Source: Heloderma charlesbogerti
Lineage: Eukaryota; Chordata; Lepidosauria; Squamata; Helodermatidae
Assembly: GCA_026122225.1 (NCBI GenBank)
Contig: JANEZZ010001412.1
Coordinates: 372,001-436,000, forward strand
Direction of reading: 5' to 3'
DNA length: 64,000 nucleotides
In this document: positions 11,701 through 22,390 of the stretch, in pieces
Position numbering within the stretch: position 1 is the stretch's first letter
Layout: the number at the start of each line of letters is the position of its first letter
Program-made: the position numbers and the translations under genes
Notes under the pieces: model-generated
The model's database searches: none
Seen by the model: the letters and a program-made list of their open reading frames with translations, nothing else
What the model was told of the DNA's origin: nothing

Positions 11701-12036
11701 AAATCCTATGATTTTTTACTTGGAAGTAAGTTTCCCTGCGTTTCTGGGTGGGGGGCACAACACACACTGGCACAACTTTCTTCTCTTCCTTCCTTGTCAC
11801 CATCAGGTCAGTTGACCCCCCCGCCCAAAAAAGCGGCATGTAATTGGCAAAGAAAGAGAGAATAGTTCCCCCTGAGTGAGCTCTAGAAAATCAAGCAATT
11901 ACCAGGATAATGAGGTAGAAGATGCAGGAGCAAGACTTCTGGATAAGATGGCAACATGCAGTAGTTCGACACATGATGGCATACAGAAAGCTCTTGAATT
12001 GGGATCTGCCATTGACAGATGGGATTCTGCTCATGG
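8718..12036. other. Intergenic, no gene recognised
   Basis: About 3.3 kb with no supported gene. A 38 bp left arm of the foldback MITE (AGCCTTCCCCAACCTGGCAC) is at 9515-9552, a (CAG)5-6 run at 9610-9628, and a LINE-like 3' end (ACATTGTAAACCACCTTGGA, then AAAACAATAAATAATAATA) at 10390-10490 on the + strand. Confidence 0.45.
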
Positions 12037-12120
12037 AATCACAGAATCATAGAATAGTAGGGTTGGAAGGGGCCTACAAGGCCGAGTCCAACCCCCTGCT
12101 CAATGCAGGAATCCAAATGG
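12037..12120 (-). repeat. CR1 LINE 3' end fragment
   Basis: AATCACAGAATCATAGAATAG followed by GTAGGGTTGGAAGGGGCCTA and CCAACCCCCTGCTCAATGCA is the reversed CR1 3' terminus with its ATTCTATG repeats. The same sequence begins the longer CR1 fragment at 57375. Confidence 0.8.
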
Positions 12121-12199
12121 AAGGTCCCTCTGCTCAATTTGAGGGGATTTCCCCTCCTGTAGCACATCTCAGCCCATGCAGCAGTGTTCCCTGACCCTC

Positions 12200-12440
12200 T
12201 GTGTAGCATTTCAGGGTGTTGGAGGGGCTACCATGAGGCATGGTGGGTTGCAGTGCGTGCCGACCACCACTGTAAGTATTCAAGCCACGGTGGGTGGTTG
12301 CCATGGCTTATCATGATGTGTGAACCCAGGCATGGTGGCTTATTGCCATGGGTAACAGGCCACCCAGAACCCATGGGCTGCAGTAGGGTTCTGGGGTGGT
12401 TTGTTAACCATGGTGGACACCGGCGATCATGCGAACTAGC
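12200..12440. repeat. MITE-like repeat with CCATGG/GGGTTG motifs
   Basis: Repeated ATGGTGGGTTGCAGTG, GAACCCAGGCATGGTGGC and GGGTTCTGGGGTGGTTTG motifs tie it to the blocks at 6660, 16080, 52770 and 54075. The ends are unclear. Confidence 0.4.
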
Positions 12441-12469
12441 TCTCTGTATGATGGGTCACTTGAGTACGT

Positions 12470-13786
12470 GAGTCTGGAATTGTAAACTTTTCAGTGAAGA
12501 ACAGGAGCAGGAGATTGGTACAAAAATACACCCTTTCCCTTTGGCTCCAGATTTCTGAATTATTATGGGATGCTTTACAGACTGTGGAACTAAGAAAACA
12601 TCACATATACATACTCCATGGTCTCGTCACTTTCCAGAGTATCTGAAGAGACTTCAGTGACCCTAAGCAGAGTTTTTTTTTGTTTTTTTTATCAGCCATG
12701 GGGAGGACAACATTGGTTACAAATAGACATAGCTTGGCTTCTGGCCCAATCTGATGCATGTTTACTCTGAAGGAAGTCCCACTCTTAAATGAGCAAATGT
12801 AGCATTGCAGCCATCTTTAGGAGAGATGAAGAGTTCTGTGTGACCAGGAAGCTTGTGTCAATGAGGCTGGTCCAACAGAAGATCACTTTCATCAACATTA
12901 CTACCCCCAATTCCTGTCCAATCCAGGGATCACTTACACATAGTGAGTGCCATTGTTGCATGCGTAGTGCATGCACACATTTTCCTAGCTACTGAGTAAC
13001 TGACAGCCTACCCCCACAAATCTGCAATTTCAGGGCAGAATTCCTTGGCCAGAAGACCTTCCTGACAGGCATGATCCCCCTTTTCAGAACTTTAGACCCC
13101 CACTGTCTATTATTATTCCTTGGCAGACAAACTGGGAAACACAGCTGCATTAGCAAGGCAAACTGGGCTTTTGCCTGCTCAGCAACCTTCATACAATTTG
13201 GCCCGGGAAGCCAGCAGGGTGCTGAGCAGTCTTGGGCAAACCATTCTGCCCCCTGCTGTCCCCAGACACCATGGAGCCCATCGAGGGAGGTACCACAACC
13301 CCAGGGAAACAATTCCACTGCTGTGTGTTAAATGAGGGAGATCTCACCCTGCCAGGCCATTAAGTCTAATTGCTGCCTATTATCTCTCCCTTTGATGCAC
13401 AATTAACTGTCAATTAACTAGGAGACACCCCCCCTCCTCTTTCCAAGGTGCTCAGAGGAATGGGGGGTGGGCGGGGCAGGTAGAACAGTCAGGTCTCTGG
13501 ATTTTTGAGAGTATTTTCTCTTTACAGCCAGCTCGGAACTGGAAGTAGTGGGGAGAAGGAGGTGAGGTCTGGTTTTCATCCAGCTGTTTTCAACACATCT
13601 ACAACAAAATGTAAAAAGGAAGAGAGGATTTAGAGAAGGGGGCTGGAGGAAAGGAGTGTTAAAGGAGATTACTGAAAAAAGAATATCACTGTGCCGAGAT
13701 ATTAAAGGGAATGCTTTTAAATTATAAAATATGGTAAATATAATATTTATTATGGCCTAAGCTTCATCAGATGCGTGAATTTTCCT
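12470..13786. other. Intergenic, no gene recognised
   Basis: No repeat family or gene is clear. A T-run lies at 12674-12690 and a purine-rich stretch near 13530-13660. Confidence 0.45.
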
Positions 13787-13808
13787 CTCTCTCTCTCTCT
13801 CTCTCTCA

Positions 13809-13840
<32 letters not shown>
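13787..13840. repeat. Compound (CT)n(CA)n microsatellite
   Basis: A CT tract runs directly into a CA tract of about fifteen units. Confidence 0.9.
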
Positions 13841-13841
<1 letters not shown>

Positions 13842-14045
13842 CACAGATGAAAAGGGAACATAGTGCAGATAAAGAATCCTAATAGCCTCTTTCACTTTCC
13901 AGTTGTGATTACCAGCTTCTTTTCTGGTTGGGCTCCTGTGCTTTTAATACCTTGATGGGCAGAAATTCAATAACTGAACCATCGTCTAGCATGTTAATCA
14001 AGTGAAACTTAATCAACTGAATATCTTCATGCAGCTTTTAAACCG

Positions 14046-14183
14046 AGGGTGGAAAGCCTCTGGCCCTCCAGATATTGCTGGGCTCTAGCTATCATCAGCC
14101 CCAGCCAACATGGCCAATGGTTAGGGATAATGGGAGTGGGTAGTCCAACAACATCTAGAGGGCCACAGGTTCCCCAACCCTGC
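14046..14183. repeat. Foldback MITE, variant family
   Basis: AGCCTCTGGCCCTCCAGATA at the left is mirrored by ACATCTAGAGGGCCACAGGT at the right, with CCCAGCCAACATGGCCAATG at the centre. Confidence 0.7.
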
Positions 14184-16075
14184 TTTTAAAATAGAGGAGC
14201 TGTGATCTGGATTCAGGTTTTCCCTAAACAGTCTACTAGGCTATATTGACCAAATGAGCAAGGTAAGGTAGCCAGCATTCTCTCACTCTCTCTTGCATAA
14301 GGGTTACTCAGTGTCTCCTACCTAAAAGCCGTAGACTGGAATTTTTCTGTCTTGAGAATTTTCAAGAAAAGGTTGAATGGGCAACTGTTAGAAACAGGAC
14401 TTTCTTTTGTCATTTTCTTTTGGTGGAGCTTCTTGGTCTTTTAGAGGCATAGTGGGCAGATATTCAAGAGGTGAAGCTTTCCCTGTAGCTGCATCCTGAT
14501 CCAAGGAAAAGCTTCAGCTCTTGAATTCCTGCCCATGATACAGCTGTTAAAGGCAACCAAGCCCTGTCAAGAGAAGATGACAACCATGCTTAGGGTAGGA
14601 CATTGGGTACAGTAGTAATCTGTGTGTGTGTGCGTGCACGCGTGCGTGCGTGTACGCTGAGGTTGGGCAAAATGAAAGTAGACCTTTGGTATCCAGAGAT
14701 GGGTTTTCCTTGTGCAGTTTGCCCTATGCTGTTTCTTGAGTGGGAGACACCCCCACCGGTGAGGCTTCAGATTGGAAAAGACTGAGGTGTAAATATGTCT
14801 TGAACAGCATTCCTGGGAAATGCTGGGGGGAGGGGGAGGCCAAGGCAAAATGACTTTCCATCTTCAACCAAAAGCAGATTCACATTCAGCTATTGTAAAA
14901 ATACCTGCAGGCTCAACATCTGTAGAAGCAATCAGCAATGTAGATTCCACCTGAACATGTTATTTCTCAATGGAGAAATAGGTACTCCGCCAAAAAGATA
15001 TGAGAAACAGCCATTTGGCCATTGTGTATTTGTGTAACTTATAAATCTCCTTTGCTTTTTTCTTTTCTTTTAGCTCTGCTCAGTGTATTCCAGCCTTTTG
15101 ATCCTTAAATCTTTTGCAAGGAGCTAAGGAGATTTACTCAGATAAACCAGGATTTAGGCACCACAACTTTATTATTATTTGAAACCAGTGGCCTCCACTG
15201 TGATTTAATTTTCCAGATTGAAACAGAATGGGGAAAGGATCCTAATTGATAAAGCAAGAGTAACTGTATTATAAAGAGGGTTGAGTGTGGGGTGTCAGGT
15301 TCTCCCATAACACACATCACTTTTTGTTGCACAATCCCTTTGGTATGATAGAGTGATACTACCTCCTCCTTTAGCTCAAACAATGCAGGGAAGAGGCAAG
15401 ACAAGGGACAAGTTAGTGGGCCTGGGTGCTTCAAACAAAAGCTTTTCTTACTCAGTTAATCTCATTGATGCCTAATTGACTATCTAATAGCAAGGATTAG
15501 GACATCAAAGGCCTGGCTAAATAAACTTGTTAGCATTTCCAAAGAGGGCGGTGAGTGTTACAAACAGCCATCAATTTGCTTATGGTTGATACTTAAAAGG
15601 GAAACTGCCCCTCTGAGCAGATAATGATGTGTGATCTTAAATGAAGCATTGGGGGGTTTATTGTCTCCTATGCAAAGCCTGAGGACAGTGATAGTCTGGA
15701 GGGGATGAGGTGGGAGCTGCCCCACTTTGGGTCCCTTTGATCAGCAAAGCTGAACCATGAGTAGCTGGAGATCATGTCAGACTCCTGGCGCCTGGCCCTT
15801 AGGGCTCTGTTTTACAACCTCTATGTGCAGCGCATGGGAAAGTATTCCCCAGAAGGGTACAACAGTTCTCTCCAGGTAGCTTATAGCCTTGCAGGAAAGG
15901 GGAAAGAAGGTTGTTTCTTATTCTGGCATGGCAGTGTAACAGGGAAAGCTTCCCTATGGCTACGTGTTTTGTTATCATACCTCTGTGAAAGGTACTGGAT
16001 AGCTCAATCTTGTCTAGAATTTTGTTTCCAACAAAATATTTGTAACACCATAGGAGTTGCCTTATATTGACCTGG
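14184..16075. other. Intergenic, no firm gene
   Basis: A purine-pyrimidine alternating TGTG/TGCG stretch is at 14620-14656. A 34-codon open segment at 15774-15875, ending at a possible CAG|GTAGCT donor, is reported under findings because it is protein-like but unrecognised. Nothing else is supported. Confidence 0.4.
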
Positions 16076-16079
16076 TTCG

Positions 16080-16368
16080 CAGAACATGGTGGGTTATCAT
16101 GGGTTAAATAACCCACAATGATCTGTGGTGCCTTCTGGGTGTGTGCAGCTGCCGTTTTGAATATGCAGTTTCCAATTGAGGGTTCTTGGTAGGGTTACGC
16201 AAGGGTTGTTTAACCCTCGGATGACCCATGGTGGCCAGGTCTGCACAAAACATGCAGCCCCCTTGCCCTGATCAGGGGTTGCATATTCAAAATGGCAGCT
16301 AAATGCGCTGGGGCTCATTGTGGATTAAATAACCCACGATGGCCTGGTCATGGTGGGTGAACCGGCCC
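16080..16368. repeat. MITE-like repeat with inverted GGGTTATTTAACCC motifs
   Basis: GGGTTAAATAACCCACAATG near the left and GATTAAATAACCCACGATGG near the right enclose GCCGTTTTGAATATGCA and its inverse TGCATATTCAAAATGGC. The symmetric inner motifs point to a roughly 290 bp foldback DNA element. Confidence 0.6.
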
Positions 16369-16369
16369 A

Positions 16370-16535
16370 ATGAGTCTGACGATTGATTCATTTGGCTCAG
16401 TATTGCTAACATTGACTGGCAGCAGCTCTGCAAGGGTTCAGGCAGGATTGTTTCTTAGCCCTACCTGGAGATTGAAGCAGGAAACTCCTTCATGTAAAGC
16501 AGGTGCTGTACCACTGAGCTACTGTCCCTCCCCAT
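16370..16535 (-). repeat. tRNA-headed SINE, AGCTCAGTGG family
   Basis: On the - strand it reads GGGGAGGGACAGTAGCTCAG, GGTACAGCACCTGCTTTACA and so on, a tRNA-like head (box A and a worn box B), followed by GCTGCTGCCAGTCAATG. The 3' TTCCTATGTTC end is lost. Confidence 0.7.
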
Positions 16536-16589
16536 CAACTGGTCAGAAAACTCATAAGCATGGCAACTCATCAGCAAAACATGGAGGGA

Positions 16590-16930
16590 TGGGATAACTT
16601 TATTTATTTATTACACTTCTATACCACCCCGTAGCTCAAGCTCTCTGGGCGGTTTATAAAAGTTAAAACATTAAAATACAATATACAAAGTTCAAAAGCC
16701 ATTTACATAAAAGCATGCAGACAACATGTACAAACATATAACTAAAAACAACTTTGAACTAAAAAAATTTAACCGCTCCCCCCCACCAAACAACACTGCT
16801 TAAAAACAGTATACAACAGTCAGCACAAGGAACAACATTTCTAAAAAGGGAAGGCCTGCCGGAATAACAGAGTCTTTAATTCCTGCTTAAAAACGTTAAA
16901 ACAGGTCAGCAGGCGCACTTCAATTTCATG
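16590..16930 (-). repeat. L2-like LINE 3' end
   Basis: TTATTTATTTATTACACTTC, then CTATACCACCCCGTAGC and AGCTCTCTGGGCGGTTTATA is the reversed 3' terminus found again at 33536, 40861 and 47540. It is truncated upstream at about 16930. Confidence 0.75.
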
Positions 16931-17204
16931 CCCCCTTTATTTTACTTACCTGTTTCTTTACAGATTGTTTGTAACCTTGGCATCTGATATTGGGAAGTAT
17001 ACTGCATCTGTAACATAGAAGTTCCAGAATGGATTATCAATAGCCAAGACATTCAACAGCTTTCCTCAGGAAAAGATTTGCCTCTTTCAGGAACAGTTTT
17101 TCATGTAACAACTGTGTTTTGATGTGGCAGAGATAACCCTTACCAGGTTACCTGATCATGTTCTCCTGTATACAGCTACCTGAACCTTAAGATCCTCTTC
17201 AGAG

Positions 17205-17660
17205 GCTATGTTCCATGTGCCTCCACCAAGTGAAATGAGGTAGCCAGGTGGCTACTAGAAAGGCTTTTTTGGTGGTGGCACCCAAGAGGTTTGACTGCCA
17301 CCTTCTTTATGCTCTTTTCAGCATCAGGTGAAGACCTTTCACCCAGCCTTTTAAACACAGCTTGGGTTCCTGCAGTTTCAGTATAGTTTTTAATCCTATA
17401 CTGGGGAAGGCAATGGCAAACCACCCCGCTACAGTCTGCCATGAAAATGCCAGCGCAAGCGGCGTCCCTCTAGGAGCCAGCAATAACTCGGTGCTTGCAC
17501 AGGAGGAACCTTTCCATTCCGTGGATATTGTTTTATGCTGTCTATCAGAATGATTTTTAATGCTGCATTTGTATTGTTTGTTTTTATTTATTGTATTTTT
17601 AGTATTTATCTTGATCTGTCAGCTGCTGAGAGAGTGTTTGTTGATGGGCAATCATATGCA
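17205..17660 (+). repeat. L2-like LINE 3' region carrying a SINE-tail insertion
   Basis: GCCACCTTCTTTATGCTC and CAGGTGAAGACCTTTCACC match the C-terminal and 3' region of the L2-like family. Positions about 17397-17512 (ACTGGGGAAGGCAATGGCAA through ACTCGGTGCTTGCACAGG) look like the body of a separate reptile SINE inserted in it. Confidence 0.5.
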
Positions 17661-17744
17661 TTTCAAAAAATCAAATCATTATCATTCCAGAAAACCTGAC
17701 ATCCCTCTTTGAACTGTTGAGGTAGCTGCAGTGCTTTTGGGATA

Positions 17745-18060
17745 TAATATGATCCCTCCTAGCTACTCCTACCAGCAGCTGGACGGCAGCATTCTGCACT
17801 AGCTGCAGCTTCCAGACAGTCTTTAAAAGGGCCCCTCATAGGATGTGTTGCAATGGACAACTAGGGCCAGATTATCTTCATCCAGGAAAGGTTGTAGCTG
17901 GTGAACCAACCAGAGCTGGGCAGAAATGCCCCTTGTCACTGCAGTGAAGTTACACTTGGGCCTCCAGCGACAAAATGGAATCCAGGAGCACACCCAAGCT
18001 GCATACCTTTTCCTTCAGGGTGATGCCACTGTTGGTTTGTAGATTCAGGACAAGAAAGTG
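17745..18060 (-). repeat. L2-like LINE fragment (RT C-terminal region)
   Basis: GCATTCTGCACTAGCTGCAG, TTCCAGACAGTCTTTAAAAG and GCCTCCAGCGACAAAATGGA align by eye with the better copy at 41450-41690. It is heavily decayed. Confidence 0.5.
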
Positions 18061-18424
18061 TGCAAATTGCACAGAAGCATTTATGGACTTAAGCAGACCG
18101 CCAGGGCCTGGAATAAAAAATTAATGGAGTTCTTGTAAATCTCGGCTTCATCAAGAGGAAGGCAGACTCCTCCCTCTATACCAGGCAGAAGCTGGCATGC
18201 TTCAGGCGGCAGATGCTGGGAGGTGGCAGCAAGGTGTTGGGAATAAAAGCTATGTGCCAAGCAGTCTGCCCTGTGCTCCATAAGCTAGCCTGCTGCCTTT
18301 AGGTGTGGTGGAGGATGTGTATTGAAGAAAACCTCAGTTGCCAGTCCAGCCACTTTTTGTACTTGGAACGGGGCGCCATCTTGTGCTTTGCTTCATGCAG
18401 CAAAATGACTTGGGCCAGCCCTGG
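18061..18424. other. Dispersed repeat, GCAGCAAAATGACTTGGGC type
   Basis: CATGCAGCAAAATGACTTGG then GCCAGCCCTGG shares motifs with 7871-7910 (inverted) and 61380-61410. No coding evidence is present. Confidence 0.35.
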
Positions 18425-18600
18425 ATATTACCCATTACCCATTGACTGAATTTATATCCCATGCTTCCTAAAGAAACTCAGGCTGCTATACATATCCTTC
18501 CTTCCCCAACATATTTTATGCTCACAACAGCCCTCTGCATTATGTTAAACTGAGAGGTAGTGACTGGCCAAAGGGTGGGTTAGAGACTTTCAGTCTTTCT
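18425..18600 (-). repeat. Worn Sauria-type SINE
   Basis: TTTATATCCCATGCTTCCTA, CTCACAACAGCCCTCTGCAT and GAGGTAGTGACTGGCC follow the Sauria SINE order in reverse; the tRNA head is missing. Confidence 0.55.
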
Positions 18601-19579
18601 ACCCACAGGGCCCACGTGGGAGAACTGAAAATTACATCGCTGAGGCCCACCAGCCACAACATGGCCGTGCAAAGTAGCCTGCCACAAGATGGCAGCAGAT
18701 GGAAGCGGAGTTTGGCTTCATTAACTGATATTTTCTACTGCAATCTAATCTCTCTTTGAAAATTGCCAGGTTCTTTGCCACAGTGATTTCCTGTGGTCGT
18801 AGTGGCTACAGGGTGCCCAAAGGGACAAAATTAGCTTGTTTGCCTTCCCTCACACTTTGTGGGCCACTCTGTCACTCTGTGGTTGGCTTCCTCTCTTCCT
18901 GTCTCTTTCCTTTCCTGCCTACTACAGCTTTGCTCTCTAACGAACCTTTGCTGGGGATTGAACCTGGTGGGATAGTGGGCAAGAAACGTTTGCTACTCAC
19001 AGGAAGGTTGTAGGGAAGCCAGGCCTGGACCTCAGGGCCGAGGCCCAGAGGCCCACAACCTCCCCCCCCCCAAACAAACACCCAGAGAGTGGCAAGAAAT
19101 GGAGGAAGCAACAGGGCTGGTGTCCACACCTTGACTAGCATGGTGGACCCCACCAGGGCTGACAGCGCTCGCTGCTGCTGCATCCTCTCTCACTTTTTTT
19201 TAAAAGGCTACCTGGTTACATACGGCTCCTTCTATTATTTTTACTGTAAAATGTATTATCTGTTTTTTTTTACCACAGAACTGTGCTTCTTCCCAAGTAT
19301 GTTTAGGCTCAAGGCATACGGAGCATTCCTGCAGTCATGCCGGTGCTGTGATTTAAAATGCAAATCTGCACATACAGTATTTCTCCTTTAAAAAAAAAGA
19401 AAGAAAAAAGGTTGGAAAACAGGATTTTGTTTGATTTGTGTTTGGCTCCAAAGTATCAGCCATGCGGAAGAAGTTGCAAAGCATGGGATGGCGGAGGTGG
19501 GGAAGGTTTAGTTGTGTACTCCACAACTGAAGTAATACCCGTAGCTGTCTAACCCCCTCCCCCATTAAATGCGGAGCCT
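18601..19579. other. Upstream flank of gene 2, no gene recognised
   Basis: No coding region is supported. It contains a C-run at 19062-19070, T-runs at 19194 and 19262, and an A-run at 19391. Regulatory sites cannot be assigned by eye. Confidence 0.4.
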
Positions 19580-19840
19580 GAAATTACCAACCTACCCCTC
19601 CGGTCCTTCCATGTGCGCACATCCAGGGTGGCCATCTCCCACCACTCCCAACATTCAAACTCCCAAATGGGATTTCCCCGCAATCTGGCGATAGATGCGT
19701 TTGGCGGCAGGGGCGTGTTTTGCTCTGAAAGCACCGCGGGGCCAGGTGCGCTTCCATTGCCACGGGGCTCCCAATAATACCTATCAGTAATAATTAGGGT
19801 TTTGGCGGGAGCCGTGGCGTGGCGGGGGGGGGGGGTTAAC

Positions 19841-19848
19841 TATAAATA
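19841..19848 (+). promoter_or_regulatory. TATA box of gene 2
   Basis: TATAAATA lies in a GC-rich setting about 33 bases before the ATG at 19881. Transcription would start near 19870, giving a very short 5' UTR. A TAATTAG homeodomain-type site is about 50 bp upstream, at 19790. Both are motif-level observations. Confidence 0.5.
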
Positions 19849-19880
19849 AGCGGAAGCTGCACAGCCGCCCAGCCGAAGAA

Positions 19881-20128
19881 ATGTCCCTTGCGCCCAACCT
19901 CGTGCGCCAGGAGGCCCGCGACCTAGAGAGGCCCGCACGCCAGGCCCACCTCTGCTGCGTGCCTCCTCCCCGCCCCCCCCACCTCGTTCAACAAGAGCCA
20001 TCTCGTCGCGAAAGCCCCATGCAACCAACAGGCAACCAACCCCCTGGAGGACAACGCCGCCAGCGGGGGTGGAGGAGGCGCAGAACTCGAGGCCCGGGAA
20101 ACGCCTGTCGGTGGTCCACAAACCCTGG
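19881..20128 (+). CDS. Candidate exon 1 of the Vent-like gene 2
   Basis: An ATG in good context (GAAGAAATG) follows the TATA box, and a strong donor CTGG|GTAAGC ends the segment at 20128. The frame opened by the ATG (MSLAPNLVRQEARDL) reaches the donor in phase 2, whereas exon 2 needs phase 1. The phase-1 frame is open from 19927 to the donor and looks protein-like (LEDNAASGGGGGAELEARE), but has no ATG. A one-base length change in the C-run at 19972-19980 would connect the two frames. It could be an assembly error, a real frameshift, or a wrong exon model. Intron 1 would be 616 bp. Confidence 0.35.
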
Positions 20129-20744
20129 GTAAGCCATAAAAAGACGAAAAAAGAAACCAGCCTCCCTGAGGACTAGAAACATGAAAGCAAAACTGCCAGG
20201 TAGACACGAGGTGGATACGTCAAAAAGGGTGGGAGGTGCCTCGATTAGACCTAACTCGGTCTTGAGGACCGTTTTCCCCTCTCCCCCGCCCCTCTGCGCG
20301 TACTTAAAATTCATTTGAATTCACTGAAGGTGCGCATCCTATGCATGCTGGCTGGGGAATGCTGGGAGTTGTGGGACTTTCTCTTCTGGCTCAGTATGTA
20401 TAGGATTGCGTCCCAGATCACCCATTAGTATTAGCAGTAGCAGAATTCTAGAAGGAGGGGCGCCTGCCCCTGCCTTGGCGCTTAGGCGGAAGAGAGAATA
20501 GAATTGTTCTTGCGGAACTACAGGGTCAAACCCAGAAATGAGCCTGGAGCGACGGTTATCCGCCCCCGCCCGGTTGTGGAATCGGTTCTCGCTTCACGGG
20601 TTGCCACCTGCCGCGGATGAATAGAAAGTGTCCCAGCGGACAGGGCCTTTTCCCTCCGAGTCATCACCCAGGGAGGACTTGCGTTAGACGGGCGCCGGGA
20701 GGGAAGAAAAGTTAGCACCGCGTCTTCTGTGTTCGCTGTCGAAG

Positions 20745-20962
20745 GCGGCTGGGCGAGCGCGGACGCGAGCGAGAGCGCCGCTTCTGGCGGCCCTCTCGAG
20801 CCGGAGGACAGAGAGCGTGAGATCCAGCACCGCCGCCGAGTGCGCGCAGCCTTCACCCGGGAGCAGCTCCGCGGCTTGGAAAGCGCCTTCCAACGGCAGC
20901 GCTACCTGGACGGTCCGGAAATGAGGCGCTTGGCTGCCGATCTGCATCTCGCCGACCTACAG
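20745..20962 (+). CDS. Vent-like homeobox gene 2, exon 2 (homeodomain residues 1-44)
   Basis: An acidic linker (EPEDREREIQHRR) leads into RRRVRAAFTREQLRGLESAF and ends MRRLAADLHLADLQ. Homeodomain core residues R5, F8, L16, F20, Y25, L26 and L40 are present (20831-20962). Donor is CAG|GTGAGT at 20962/20963, phase 0, exactly as in gene 1. The likely acceptor is TTCGCTGTCGAAG at 20732-20744, giving a phase-1 start that also matches gene 1; the acceptor is weak, so the 5' edge is less certain. Compared with gene 1 the homeodomain is clearly divergent (YLDGPEMRRLA in place of YLGAAERRKLA), so this is a paralogue and not a recent copy. Confidence 0.82.
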
Positions 20963-21227
20963 GTGAGTGGGAGAATTGTTTCCCTCTTTCTGGAAACACG
21001 GGGTGGCGTTGCACGGTTTCGTCTTGGAGCCACTTCCTCCTGCGTAGTCTCATTGGCTATTGAGGCGCTGGCTCTAGCTCGGGTTGGAAGCCAGTAACTG
21101 GATTATGGCCAGTGGTGCAGCTCTGGTTGGAAGCATGAAATGATGGCTGGGAGTAAAGACAAACGTTAGCTGTGTGCTTTGCAGCTGAAGTAATACACCT
21201 GCCCAACTCCACCATGAGACCAATGGC

Positions 21228-21358
21228 TAAAATCCAACGTAAGCCCTGCTTAGAGTAGACCCATTGAAACGAAAGGGATTTAGGTTAGACATGGCTAACT
21301 GAAGTCCCATTCTTTTCAATGGGCCTACTCCAAATAGGATTTATGTTGGATTTCACCC
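21228..21358. repeat. Foldback repeat with AGAGTAGACCC arms
   Basis: AAATCCAACGTAAGCCCTGC at the left mirrors TAGGATTTATGTTGGATTTC at the right, around the shared motif ATTGAAACGAAAGGG. Same family as 8588-8717. Confidence 0.65.
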
Positions 21359-21502
21359 ATTAAGTGCAGGGTCTAAAATGACTGAATTAATTTTTAAATT
21401 AAGTATGGAATTAAAATTATGGTCTAAAATTACCTCACTACACCACTGATTATGAGAAGTTCTGCCTGAACATTTTTTGGGGGGGAAATTTAATTAGCTT
21501 GG

Positions 21503-21723
21503 CAGTGTAGGCTGGTGGCTCCGATTTCAGTGGGACTGTGCATCCATTCTGGGTTTCAGTCAGAACCAGCCAGAACCTCAAAGGAGCTATCCAAGCTGCT
21601 GTACCTATTTTGGGGATAGGGTTCAGCACTTTGGATAGCTCCTTTAGCATTCTGGCTGGTTGTGGCTTAAACCCAGAATGGATTTACCTCCCCACCAAAA
21701 ATCAGAGTCACCAGCCTCCGCTG
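21503..21723. repeat. hAT-type MITE, CAGTGGAGGCTGG family
   Basis: Inverted termini begin CAGTGTAGGCTGGTGGCTCC and end with the inverse GAGTCACCAGCCTCCGCTG. An inner inverted pair GGAGCTATCC/GGATAGCTCC surrounds the centre. Flanking 8-mers TAGCTTGG and TAGTTTGG agree at 7 of 8 bases, the size expected for hAT transposition. It is 221 bp and has no coding capacity. Confidence 0.85.
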
Positions 21724-21764
21724 TAGTTTGGCTACTGGTTTTATCGGCAATGCTCCACCTCTGG

Positions 21765-21848
21765 ATTTCCTGCATCATGCAAAGGGTTGGACTAGATGAC
21801 CCACAGAAGGCCCCCTTCCAACTCTTCTGATTTTATGATTCTGTGATA
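21765..21848 (+). repeat. CR1 LINE 3' end fragment
   Basis: GGGTTGGACTAGATGACCCA and CCTTCCAACTCTTCTG then ATGATTCTGTGA is a CR1 terminus in + orientation. Confidence 0.7.
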
Positions 21849-21934
21849 CTTTTAATTTGGGAGATAGGGGAAGGGGTCATGTACAGTGGTGACTCATGCA
21901 TGCCTTGGATATAGAGCAGCTGTAGTATAACACA

Positions 21935-22055
21935 GTCTTCCCTAGCCTGGCACCTCCAGATGGCTCAGACTACAACTCCAGCATTCCTGATCATTCGGCA
22001 TGCTTGCTGGTGCTGCTTGGAGTTGAAGTCCAAAACATGTTGGGGAAGGCTGGAG
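21935..22055. repeat. Foldback MITE, CAGCCTTCCCC family
   Basis: TCTTCCCTAGCCTGGCACCT is mirrored by AACATGTTGGGGAAGGCTGG, with a shortened centre. Confidence 0.6.
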
Positions 22056-22225
22056 TAATGGATATAGTGTTGGACTTTGGCCACATTCAGCAATGGGTAA
22101 ATAACTTTAGGTTGGCTGTTATCTCAGCCTAACCTACCTCACAGGGTTGTTGTGAGGATGAATTGGAGTAACCCCTATGTATGCAACCTTGAGGAAGGAC
22201 AGGATAAAAATGCAGTGTAAATGTT
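22056..22225 (+). repeat. Sauria-type SINE, worn
   Basis: TATAGTGTTGGACTTTGGCC is a worn tRNA head; the body motifs CAGCCTAACCTACCTCACAG then GGTTGTTGTGAGGATG are clear. Confidence 0.7.
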
Positions 22226-22297
22226 ACATAAAAGGCTAACCTACTTAACCAGTGAGGCCTGGACACTATGAACGATGCTGAGATTTCCATTTTTAAA

Positions 22298-22390
22298 AAA
22301 AGATTGCAATCCTAAGCATGCTTACCAAGCAGTAAGTTCCATTGAACTTGGTGGGTTTTATTTCTGAGTAAACAAGCTTAGGAGGATCAT
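22298..22390. repeat. Short foldback MITE, GCAATCCTA family
   Basis: GATTGCAATCCTAAGCATGC with AGTAAGTTCCATTGAACTTG and GAGTAAACAAGCTTAGGA forms the usual inverted layout. Confidence 0.55.

Larger units (their letters stand above)
19580..21070. promoter_or_regulatory. CpG-rich block over the 5' part of gene 2
   Basis: CG dinucleotides and GC content rise sharply here compared with the AT-rich flanks. The block covers the TATA box, the candidate exon 1 and exon 2. It begins near CGGTCCTTCCATGTGCGCAC (about 19600), and a 13-base G-run sits at 19823-19835. A CpG island of this kind is expected at the promoter of a developmental transcription factor gene. Confidence 0.7.

Noticed and set aside
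20518..20856. Open frames on the - strand opposite gene 2 exon 2
   Set aside because: They are shadows caused by the high GC content of the CpG-rich block.
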